A stretch of DNA of 5,414 bases, taken from Bacillota bacterium. GTDB lineage: Bacteria > Bacillota > Bacilli > Bacillales_B > DSM-18226. The translations under genes and the position numbers were made by a program. Shown in pieces: positions 1-4,032 of this stretch. The notes under the pieces were generated by a model, which worked only from the letters and a program-made list of their open reading frames with translations, made no database searches and was not told the origin of the DNA. Where the stretch lies: positions 1 to 5,414 of the forward strand of contig JAKACS010000274.1 of the NCBI GenBank assembly GCA_021821235.1, read 5' to 3'. The first letter of the stretch is position 1, and the number at the start of each line of letters is the position of its first letter.

Positions 1-1199
1 TTGGCATGTTTTTCGGTGACATTGCTTAAAAAATAATCCAATTCACGATCTTCTTCTTCAAAGTCGTCATGTTCACCGCTGTTTGAAAAGCTTTGCGACA
101 GCGCATGGAATACTGTTGAAAATTGGGCAACACGCTGGGCTGTTACATCCCGCATTTTCCGCATATATTTTTGCTGTTCGGCGGTATACTCAGGCGTCCC
201 GGGGATGTATTTTGCCAACCTGGAGGTCAGTGATTTCGGTGTAAGCAAAAATAACAGAATGGCAGCTGTCGACTCTAGCACGGTTAGTAAGATCGAACCG
301 CCGCCTTCACCATACATGCCAATCAATACCGTAGCAATGAGTAAACCAACAGACACCCCAATTTTCTTGCCTTCCTTCAACAAACCGCCCAACACACCAG
401 AAAAGGCAAGCAAACTCATATTGGAAAAACTCGAAACATTCGCAAGGCTAAAGATCAATCCCGTTACAACACCAACCGTTGAGCCAACCGTTGCCCCAGC
501 TACAAATGAAAACACAAGCACTAAATATCTTGACATAATATGTTCAATTGATAGATCATATGCGACCCAGCCGATCGTCCCTGTCATAACCGAAGCAAGC
601 ATAATAATTAGACAAACAATTTCTTCCGTTGTCAGCGATTGTTTTCGTTTATTCATGGTGAGGAGAGGGATGCTTTGCATAAAGATTAGCGTTAAAATAA
701 AGGCCAAACTTCCTTGAACGACCGCCATCATTCCGTCATATAAAGATAAATCCTTTGTGGTCACAAAACTTTCTGCCAGCTTCCCGACTGTTAACATCAG
801 ACTGACATAAATCGGCAATGATTTCGCTTCATTTTTAATCCATTTTTTGGTCATTTGGTAAAAAAGCATAAACAAGAACGTGATGGCGAAGGTAGATGCT
901 GCATTCGTGATGGAAATCGTCGCCGCTCCAGCTATTAAACCTACTAAGGCTAAAGGAGCCCGATCTTTTTTCAGCAGATAGACAACAGCAAAGAACGGCA
1001 GACTAAATGGAGTGAGCTTTGACAAGATTAACGCACGCCCAAGCAAAAAACCGACCACGACTAACAAATACCCTTTCTTCACAAGAAAGTTCTCTATTTT
1101 TGCCTGAAACTTTTTGGCCGTATTTGACAAATCCATCTTTGTTGCCTGCAGGTTCACTTCCCCGATGGGCTCCATTAAATTCCGTTCAATCTTTTCCAT
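1..1199 (-). CDS. spoIIE: Stage II sporulation protein E (SpoIIE), N-terminal 399 codons; C-terminus beyond left edge
   Basis: SpoIIE is a membrane PP2C-type phosphatase. It goes to the polar septum with FtsZ and dephosphorylates SpoIIAA to release sigma-F in the forespore. Seen here: a short charged N-terminus (starts MEKIERNLMEPIGEV), then a long hydrophobic part from about residue 43 to 335 with roughly ten membrane segments (for example GYLLVVVGFLLGRALIL at 43-59). The cytoplasmic central region then starts, with YIPGTPEY and RKMRDVTAQRVAQFS, ending at the window edge in ELDYFLSNVTEKHA. From recalled B. subtilis SpoIIE (827 aa) this is region I plus the start of the FtsZ-binding/oligomerisation region II; the phosphatase domain is outside the window. 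The ATG at 1199-1197 is chosen because AGGGAG lies 8 nt upstream; an in-frame GTG 9 nt earlier sits too close to that site. The frame is open throughout. Confidence 0.96.
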   Translation of the reverse strand, partial: MEKIERNLMEPIGEVNLQATKMDLSNTAKKFQAKIENFLVKKGYLLVVVGFLLGRALILSKLTPFSLPFFAVVYLLKKDRAPLALVGLIAGAATISITNAASTFAITFLFMLFYQMTKKWIKNEAKSLPIYVSLMLTVGKLAESFVTTKDLSLYDGMMAVVQGSLAFILTLIFMQSIPLLTMNKRKQSLTTEEIVCLIIMLASVMTGTIGWVAYDLSIEHIMSRYLVLVFSFVAGATVGSTVGVVTGLIFSLANVSSFSNMSLLAFSGVLGGLLKEGKKIGVSVGLLIATVLIGMYGEGGGSILLTVLESTAAILLFLLTPKSLTSRLAKYIPGTPEYTAEQQKYMRKMRDVTAQRVAQFSTVFHALSQSFSNSGEHDDFEEEDRELDYFLSNVTEKHA

Positions 1200-1234
1200 T
1201 AATGACACTCCCTATCATTTTCTTGGTAAAACCT

Positions 1235-1267
1235 ATTATAAAAGGAGTGGAAATAAAAGATTGTCAA
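1235..1267 (-). promoter_or_regulatory. spoIIE promoter, sigma-A hexamers with 21-bp spacer
   Basis: On the minus strand a perfect -35 TTGACA (1267-1262) and a perfect -10 TATAAT (1240-1235) are separated by exactly 21 bp (1241-1261). B. subtilis spoIIE is known for this arrangement: consensus sigma-A hexamers spaced about 4 bp too far apart, which makes the promoter depend on phosphorylated Spo0A. Transcription would start near 1228, giving a leader of about 30 nt that carries the AGGGAG ribosome-binding site. Confidence 0.88.
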
Positions 1268-1341
1268 AATAGGAGACAAGCTTTTGCGATTTGTTCGACG
1301 GATTTTTCGAAATGGGCGAAAAACCTTCGCACTATGACAAA
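1260..1341. promoter_or_regulatory. Putative Spo0A-binding boxes upstream of spoIIE
   Basis: Against the 0A-box consensus TTTGTCRAA I see four near matches. ATTGTCAAA on plus at 1260-1268 (8/9) overlaps the -35. TCCGTCGAA on minus at 1294-1302 (7/9) directly abuts TTTTTCGAA on plus at 1303-1311 (8/9). TTTGTCATA on minus at 1333-1341 (8/9) lies further upstream. Activation of spoIIE by Spo0A is established in B. subtilis; which of these boxes are bound is inference. The outermost box is about 27 bp from the -35 of the divergent plus-strand promoter, so Spo0A could also affect that promoter. Confidence 0.6.
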
Positions 1342-1367
1342 AACCTCGCTTTTCCCACAAAAAGACA

Positions 1368-1396
1368 TTGACAACATTTTTGATCCCAGTTATTAT
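1368..1396 (+). promoter_or_regulatory. Plus-strand sigma-A promoter toward tRNA-Met / putative small RNA
   Basis: A perfect -35 TTGACA (1368-1373), an ideal 17-bp spacer and a -10 TATTAT (1391-1396, 5/6) lie in the non-coding region and point away from spoIIE. Transcription would start near 1403. No other convincing promoter lies between here and the tRNA, so this is the likely tRNA promoter, about 115 nt upstream of the mature tRNA end. Confidence 0.72.
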
Positions 1397-1410
1397 ATTT
1401 CTTGGCTAAT

Positions 1411-1447
1411 CAGAATTTATATCCATAAATTCTGAACGCATAAATTC
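1411..1447. repeat. Perfect inverted repeat plus a third copy of ATAAATTC
   Basis: CAGAATTTAT (1411-1420) and ATAAATTCTG (1425-1434) form a perfect inverted repeat with a 4-nt gap. The 8-mer ATAAATTC recurs as a direct copy at 1440-1447, 15 bp after the copy at 1425-1432. In RNA the left arm could pair with either right copy; in DNA the symmetry just downstream of the promoter start could be an operator. Confidence 0.6.
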
Positions 1448-1475
1448 AACTACGCCTCTGTCTTCGTCCTTAGGG

Positions 1476-1496
1476 ACTCGCCAGTCGGCGAGTTTT
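1476..1496 (+). terminator. Terminator-like hairpin between promoter and tRNA-Met
   Basis: The stem ACTCGCC (1476-1482) pairs perfectly with GGCGAGT (1487-1493) across a 4-nt loop, and TTT follows the last stem T on the plus strand. The T tract is short (4 T, then CATTT), so termination may be partial, which would still allow expression of the tRNA that starts 22 nt further on. No T tract follows the hairpin on the minus strand. Confidence 0.5.
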
Positions 1497-1517
1497 CATT
1501 TATGTCCAAATGAACAT

Positions 1518-1591
1518 GGCGGTGTAGCTCAGCTGGCTAGAGCGTACGGTTCATACCCGTAAGGTCGGGGGTTCGATCCCCTCCGCCGCTA
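1518..1591 (+). tRNA. tRNA-Met (CAT anticodon), elongator type
   Basis: A complete 74-nt cloverleaf. The acceptor GGCGGTG pairs with CGCCGCT (G1-U72 wobble first pair) and A73 is the discriminator. The D arm is GCTC-AGCTGGCTA-GAGC, the anticodon arm TACGG-TTCATAC-CCGTA with anticodon CAT, the variable loop AGGTC, and the T arm GGGGG-TTCGATC-CCCTC. The anticodon stem lacks the three consecutive G-C pairs of initiator tRNA, and the sequence resembles the B. subtilis elongator tRNA-Met as I recall it. The 3' CCA is not encoded (TCC follows A73), so it must be added enzymatically. In B. subtilis this locus, from memory, carries tRNA-Met and tRNA-Glu on the same strand as spoIIE; here there is one tRNA and it lies on the opposite strand. 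Confidence 0.96.
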
Positions 1592-1635
1592 TCCTAATTC
1601 ACAAATACATCCCGGGATCACGGGCAACACCAAAA

Positions 1636-1664
1636 GCATCGAAAAACTTTCGATGCTTTTTTCT
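1636..1664 (+). terminator. Intrinsic terminator after tRNA-Met
   Basis: A perfect 9-bp stem, GCATCGAAA (1636-1644) with TTTCGATGC (1648-1656), has a 3-nt loop and is followed by TTTTTTCT on the plus strand, 44 nt after the tRNA. AAAA before the stem means the reverse strand also has a short T run, so it may act weakly in both directions. Confidence 0.88.
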
Positions 1665-1704
1665 ATGCGAGAAATGCAGCAGCAAAGGGGGATGGAATTA
1701 AACG

Positions 1705-1735
1705 CAAAAAAAGACAAGCCCTTACGACTTGTCTT
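1705..1735 (-). terminator. Intrinsic terminator after yabR
   Basis: On the minus strand, AAGACAAG (1735-1728) pairs with CTTGTCTT (1718-1711) across a 9-nt loop, and the T run at 1712-1706 forms the tract, overlapping the stem end. It lies 65 bp past the yabR stop. It converges with the tRNA terminator about 40 bp away, so the two opposing transcripts end back to back. Confidence 0.85.
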
Positions 1736-1800
1736 CGGTGGGATTTTTATGAAAATGTTATTCCATAAACCTGCTATCTATTCATCAAATAAGCAGCAAG

Positions 1801-2232
1801 TTAACCTCTTCTCGCTCCTCTTCCGCCGCGTTTTGATTCCGTGTTTCGCTTTAGGGAAGACAAACGATCTTCACTATCCTTTAAAAAGCGGGCCATTTTA
1901 GATTCGAATGTTTCTGGTCTTGAGTTATTATTGCGATCATTCGCTCTGCCTTGGCGAGGGCGTTGGGAATGTGAATGGGATTTTGGGGCTTCCGGCCGAT
2001 CCTTTGCTTTTTTAATTGACAGCCCAATTTTGCCATCTTTCTCAACATTGATGACTTTAACTTCTACCTGATCGCCGACTTTCAGATGGTCATTGATATC
2101 TTTTACATAGTTATCAGCAACCTCACTGATGTGGACAAGTCCTGTTGATCCATCCGGCAGCTCCACAAACGCTCCGAAATTTGTAATCCCTGTTACCTTT
2201 CCTTGTAACTTGCTGCCTACTTCGATTGACAT
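1801..2232 (-). CDS. yabR: S1-domain RNA-binding protein YabR
   Basis: A 143-aa general-stress-protein-13/YabR-type S1 protein. Residues 1-73 form one S1 (OB-fold) domain with the usual landmarks: GKVTGITNFGAFVEL, GLVHISEVADNYVKD, VGDQVEVKVINVEKD and GKIGLSIKKA. This is close to the S1 domain of polynucleotide phosphorylase and implies RNA binding in the cytoplasm; the physiological role is not settled. Residues 74-108 are a polar His/Ser/Arg/Asn-rich linker. The tail has FESKMARFLKDSEDRL, then SSLKRNTESKRGGRGARRG, and recalled B. subtilis YabR ends the same way. It has its own consensus promoter and ends at an intrinsic terminator, so it can be a single-gene unit. The ATG at 2232-2230 follows AAGGAGG with a rather long 12-nt gap; no better in-frame start exists, and MSIEVGSKLQG agrees with the family N-terminus. 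Confidence 0.95.
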   Translation of the reverse strand: MSIEVGSKLQGKVTGITNFGAFVELPDGSTGLVHISEVADNYVKDINDHLKVGDQVEVKVINVEKDGKIGLSIKKAKDRPEAPKSHSHSQRPRQGRANDRNNNSRPETFESKMARFLKDSEDRLSSLKRNTESKRGGRGARRG

Positions 2233-2244
2233 AAAAAGAATGTT

Positions 2245-2251
2245 CCTCCTT
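2245..2251 (-). promoter_or_regulatory. yabR ribosome-binding site with long spacing
   Basis: AAGGAGG on the minus strand ends 12 nt before the yabR ATG (gap 2233-2244, A/T-rich). This exceeds the 7-9 nt usual in Bacillus. The only nearer non-ATG option in frame is an ATT codon just 3 nt from the site, which is unlikely to be used. Confidence 0.75.
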
Positions 2252-2280
2252 AAAAATATAAAAAATCATGCTTACTCTAT

Positions 2281-2310
2281 ATTATACAGAAAGTAAAAAA
2301 ACAGTGTCAA
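2281..2310 (-). promoter_or_regulatory. yabR promoter, consensus sigma-A
   Basis: On the minus strand a perfect TTGACA (2310-2305) and a perfect TATAAT (2286-2281) are separated by 18 bp, including a run of seven T. The -35 begins 5 bp after the divIC stop. Transcription would start near 2274, giving a leader of about 42 nt. I see no terminator between divIC and this promoter, so read-through from divIC should also reach yabR. Confidence 0.85.
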
Positions 2311-2315
2311 TAATG

Positions 2316-2711
2316 CTACTTTGTGGAGGATTTTTCCTTGTTTTTTTCTGGGATATGAAAGATGATTTCATTTTGGTTTGACATAAAAAAGTTTTTCCTT
2401 GCCAGCTTGGCAATATAATCGTCATCATTTAATTTGGCGATATTTTCTTTAAGGACCGTCTGTTGTTGTTTAAGATCCGAAAATTCTTTTTCAAGCTGCT
2501 TTTTTTGGGCTTTTTTTTCATCGATAACAGAAGCTTGCGAAAGAATGCTGGAGATCATGAAATAAGAGGCGAAGATTGCAAAGGTAAAAAACAATAAAAG
2601 TCTCCTTAGCAGCAATTTTCGTTTTCTTGCTGCTGCAAGGCCTGCAGCTTCTTGCTGATGTACATATGTTGATTCGATCTTTGCAACCTTTCTTTTTCCA
2701 GCTGCACTCAT
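2316..2711 (-). CDS. divIC: Cell-division septum protein DivIC
   Basis: A 131-aa bitopic membrane protein of the FtsB/DivIC family. In Bacillus it forms a divisome complex with FtsL and DivIB at vegetative and sporulation septa. Seen here: a basic cytoplasmic N-terminus (residues 1-37, with ARKRK and RR just before the membrane), one membrane segment at about 38-57, and a heptad-rich extracytoplasmic coiled coil at about 61-97 (VIDEKKAQKKQLEKEF onward). The family C-terminal region follows with DDDYIAKLARKNFFM and NEIIFHIPEK. The ATG at 2711-2709 is preferred because AAGGAGGT lies 9 nt upstream; an in-frame TTG at 2720 directly abuts that site and would add only three residues. The gene starts 15 bp after the yabQ stop, and its ribosome-binding site begins right after that stop. 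Length agrees with the family (about 125 aa in B. subtilis). Confidence 0.94.
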   Translation of the reverse strand: MSAAGKRKVAKIESTYVHQQEAAGLAAARKRKLLLRRLLLFFTFAIFASYFMISSILSQASVIDEKKAQKKQLEKEFSDLKQQQTVLKENIAKLNDDDYIAKLARKNFFMSNQNEIIFHIPEKNKEKSSTK

Positions 2712-2720
2712 TAAAAGCAA

Positions 2721-2728
2721 ACCTCCTT
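2721..2728 (-). promoter_or_regulatory. divIC ribosome-binding site, fixes the ATG start
   Basis: AAGGAGGT on the minus strand overlaps the final bases of the yabQ stop (TAAGGAGGT). With 9 nt to the ATG at 2711 and none to the TTG at 2720, it decides the start and suggests translational coupling to yabQ. Confidence 0.85.
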
Positions 2729-3359
2729 ACTTTTCCCGCTTCTTCCACCAGTTTACGCATTTACGTATATAGTTCTTTATTTTTGAAAAAAATCCTGCTG
2801 TTTTATTATAAAACGTCTCGACGTTTTTTTTAAACCCTTTCGGCAAAACTTTCCAAACTTTTAATAAAATCAATCGGATTGGCTTTAAGAGAAACGTTAT
2901 ACTCAATAGTACGATCTTAAAAATAAATTTGACAAGGGTAAAAAGACCCCTGCCAATAAATAAAATGGTGAACATTACAAGCTGGAACAGCCCAATGACA
3001 GGTTTTATCACAAGCAGACTGATGGCTTGCCGAATAATGTTGGCCGTATAAACGACAAAAAGAATCAGCCATTCAAGCAACCTTAAATAAATCCTTTTAA
3101 TAAGGCTCTGATATGCCGCAAAGCCGCAAAGCAAGGCAAGCAAAATATAAAAACGAAAGTCACCTCGGTTAACGAGAAACAATACATAAAAAATGACAAG
3201 TGCCTGAATGATCCAAAAGAGAATATCATTTATAAAAACAAGCCAATGCTTCCGCTTCGATCGCTGTAAAAAACGCTGGTACGTATCAAGCATGGCTCCG
3301 AATAGGGCACCCATCCCAATCATCGATGCCATTGTCATAAATTGTGTGGTTAGTGTCAT
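2727..3359 (-). CDS. yabQ: Spore cortex biosynthesis protein YabQ
   Basis: A 210-aa polytopic membrane protein, near the usual length. In B. subtilis YabQ is made under sigma-E in the mother cell, sits in the membrane around the forespore and is needed for cortex formation. Seen here: the family N-terminus MTLTTQFMTM with membrane segment 1 at about 7-24 containing GALFGAMLDTYQRF, segment 2 at about 40-63 (VFINDILFWIIQALVIFYVL), segment 3 at about 69-86 (FYILLALLCGFAAYQSL), and further hydrophobic stretches at about 93-160. A strongly basic cytoplasmic-type tail follows, with FYNKTAGFFSKIKNYIRK and WWKKREK. Its ATG overlaps the yabP stop (ATGA), so translation is probably coupled to yabP. The yabP frameshift therefore bears on this gene: ribosomes stopping at the early TAG would end about 100 nt before this start. 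Confidence 0.94.
   Translation of the reverse strand: MTLTTQFMTMASMIGMGALFGAMLDTYQRFLQRSKRKHWLVFINDILFWIIQALVIFYVLFLVNRGDFRFYILLALLCGFAAYQSLIKRIYLRLLEWLILFVVYTANIIRQAISLLVIKPVIGLFQLVMFTILFIGRGLFTLVKFIFKIVLLSITFLLKPIRLILLKVWKVLPKGFKKNVETFYNKTAGFFSKIKNYIRKCVNWWKKREK
2805..2834 (-). promoter_or_regulatory. Possible weak internal promoter in yabQ, toward divIC
   Basis: On the minus strand a perfect TATAAT (2810-2805) lies 18 bp after TTTAAA (2834-2829, 4/6 to TTGACA), about 95 bp before divIC. divIC is needed in growing cells while yabP-yabQ are sporulation genes, so a promoter here would make sense. The -35 is poor and the bases also encode YabQ, so this is tentative. Confidence 0.25.
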
Positions 3360-3657
3360 CGGAATAACTTGCTAAAGAATCCTTTAGCTTTCTCCCCATG
3401 CTGCTCATCCAAATAAACAAGATCGTAAATTTTCCCTTTAATTGACACAAGTCCTTTGTCTACATCAGGTTTTTCATTTGTAAATTTTGCCCGCGAATCG
3501 CCAAAAAACCCATACTTGTTTCGAGCAGGAATTCCTCGTTGTCAAAGCTCTCTACTTGTTTAACACCTGTTATTTCAAGCAGCTTTCTCCCTCTCATGAT
3601 TACATCATGATCCGGAACAGAACCTTTCGGTGGAGTTGATTCATAATATTGGCTCAT
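3356..3657 (-). pseudogene. yabP: Sporulation protein YabP, broken by one -1 frameshift after codon 64
   Basis: YabP is a small (about 100 aa) sigma-E-controlled sporulation protein of the YabP/YqfC family; its exact biochemical role is unclear. The start frame gives MSQYYESTPP, then HDVIMRGRKLLEITGVKQ, VESFDNEEFLLETSMGFLAI and RGQNLQMKNL, then M and a TAG at 3462-3460. The expected remainder (DVDKGLVSIKGK, IYDLVYLDEQHG, EKAKGFFSKLFR, stop TGA at 3358-3356) is complete in the next frame from 3466. Adding one base near 3466-3474, which includes a 5-T run on the plus strand, joins the halves into exactly 100 codons, the family length. The ATG at 3657 is chosen over one at 3663 because GAGGG lies 6 nt before it but directly abuts the earlier one. 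The TGA overlaps the yabQ ATG. Both halves look fully conserved, which suggests a sequencing error or a very recent mutation rather than old decay. Confidence 0.88.
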
Positions 3658-3663
3658 TTCCAT

Positions 3664-3668
3664 CCCTC
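3664..3668 (-). promoter_or_regulatory. yabP ribosome-binding site
   Basis: GAGGG on the minus strand lies 6 nt before the ATG at 3657 and immediately before the alternative ATG at 3663, favouring the shorter MSQYYES start, which also fits the family N-terminus. Confidence 0.6.
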
Positions 3669-3695
3669 ACAGTCTTTGTACAACCTTTTGGTACA

Positions 3696-3725
3696 TTATT
3701 ATGTAAGGGATCGGAAAATTAGAAC
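3696..3725 (-). promoter_or_regulatory. Candidate sigma-E promoter for yabP-yabQ
   Basis: On the minus strand, GTTCTAAT (3725-3718), a 14-bp spacer and CATAATAA (3703-3696) have the spacing and part of the sequence of the sigma-E consensus (GTCATATT-type -35, CATACAAT -10). yabP and yabQ are known to be sigma-E-controlled in B. subtilis, and this is the best match I find in the 78-bp gap after yabO. The -35 match is only partial. Confidence 0.45.
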
Positions 3726-3756
3726 AAGCAGGATGTTACTCCTCGTTTCCTGCTTG
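3725..3756 (-). terminator. 9-bp inverted repeat over the yabO stop; possible weak terminator or attenuator
   Basis: CAAGCAGGA on the minus strand (3756-3748) pairs perfectly with TCCTGCTTG (3733-3725) across a 14-nt loop that holds the yabO stop codon. It is followed by TTCTAATTTT, which is T-rich but interrupted. It could reduce read-through from yabN-yabO into yabP-yabQ or protect the upstream mRNA 3' end. The stem base overlaps the putative sigma-E -35. Confidence 0.45.
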
Positions 3757-4017
3757 CATGCCAAGTCTTTCTTCTTTTAAAATCGTGTACATTTCTGCTG
3801 CTTCTTCTTTGCGTGATGTCTCCTGTATGCGGTCAACCCGGGCAGTGATCACTCTCTGGCCGAGACGAATTGTGAGTTCATCCCCTGCTTTGACAATCGA
3901 GCTTGCTTTCGCTTCTTTGCCATTAATTTGAATTCTTCCTTGATCGGCAACTTCCTTTGCCAGCGTTCTTCTTTTAATGATCCGGGATACCTTTAAAAAT
4001 TTGTCTAGACGCATCAT
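3736..4017 (-). CDS. rqcP: RqcP (YabO), S4-domain ribosome-associated quality-control factor
   Basis: A 93-aa S4-type RNA-binding protein (92 aa if the second ATG is used). RqcP (formerly YabO, Hsp15-related) binds the large ribosomal subunit carrying stalled nascent chains and works with RqcH, holding the P-site tRNA while alanine tails are added. Seen here: the S4 signature MRLDKFLKVSRIIKRRTLAKEVAD at the N-terminus, then GRIQINGKEAKASSIVKAGD and ELTIRLGQRVITARVD, and a short acidic/charged tail containing EEAAEMYTILKEE, close in length to the B. subtilis protein (86 aa). Tandem ATGs at 4017 and 4014 follow AGGAGGT; the first has the better spacing, while the family start MRLDKFL suggests the second, so either is possible. 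It begins 15 bp after the yabN stop and is surely co-transcribed with it. Confidence 0.94.
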   Translation of the reverse strand: MMRLDKFLKVSRIIKRRTLAKEVADQGRIQINGKEAKASSIVKAGDELTIRLGQRVITARVDRIQETSRKEEAAEMYTILKEERLGMQAGNEE

Positions 4018-4032
4018 AGCCGCACCTCCTTT

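Larger units (their letters stand above)
1403..1500 (+). ncRNA. Putative small RNA or structured leader upstream of tRNA-Met
   Basis: Between the plus-strand promoter and the tRNA lies a non-coding segment with two strong hairpins. The first, at 1411-1434, has a perfect 10-bp stem (CAGAATTTAT / ATAAATTCTG) and an ATCC loop. The second, at 1476-1493, has a perfect 7-bp GC-rich stem (ACTCGCC / GGCGAGT), an AGTC loop and then TTTTCATTT, like an intrinsic terminator. The pyrimidine-rich stretch between them (about 1450-1470) is largely unstructured by eye. If the second hairpin terminates, the product is a discrete RNA of about 95 nt; if it is read through, this is a long pre-tRNA leader. I do not recognise a known RNA family. 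Confidence 0.4.

Noticed and set aside
205..717. Plus-strand open frame of 170 codons
   Set aside because: It lies wholly antisense to the SpoIIE membrane domain, has no ribosome-binding site and its translation is Pro/Thr-rich in a way typical of reversed hydrophobic codons.
1019..1435. Plus-strand open frame of 138 codons
   Set aside because: It runs antisense through the spoIIE start and across its promoter and the plus-strand promoter; the translation has no recognisable domain.
1609..1627. CCCGGG palindrome and CCCG/CGGG repeat after the tRNA
   Set aside because: ATCCCGGGAT and a 4-bp stem are short, have no T tract and no partner signal; chance is enough.
1653..1901. Plus-strand open frame of 82 codons
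   Set aside because: It begins inside the tRNA terminator, crosses the yabR terminator and ends antisense to yabR.
3463..3475. Programmed -1 frameshift site in yabP
   Set aside because: The AAAAAC run would suit slippage, but the reading phase is G AAA AAC, so the heptamer does not fit X XXY YYZ. I see no stimulatory stem or Shine-Dalgarno-like element close by, and YabP in relatives is, as far as I recall, read from one frame.
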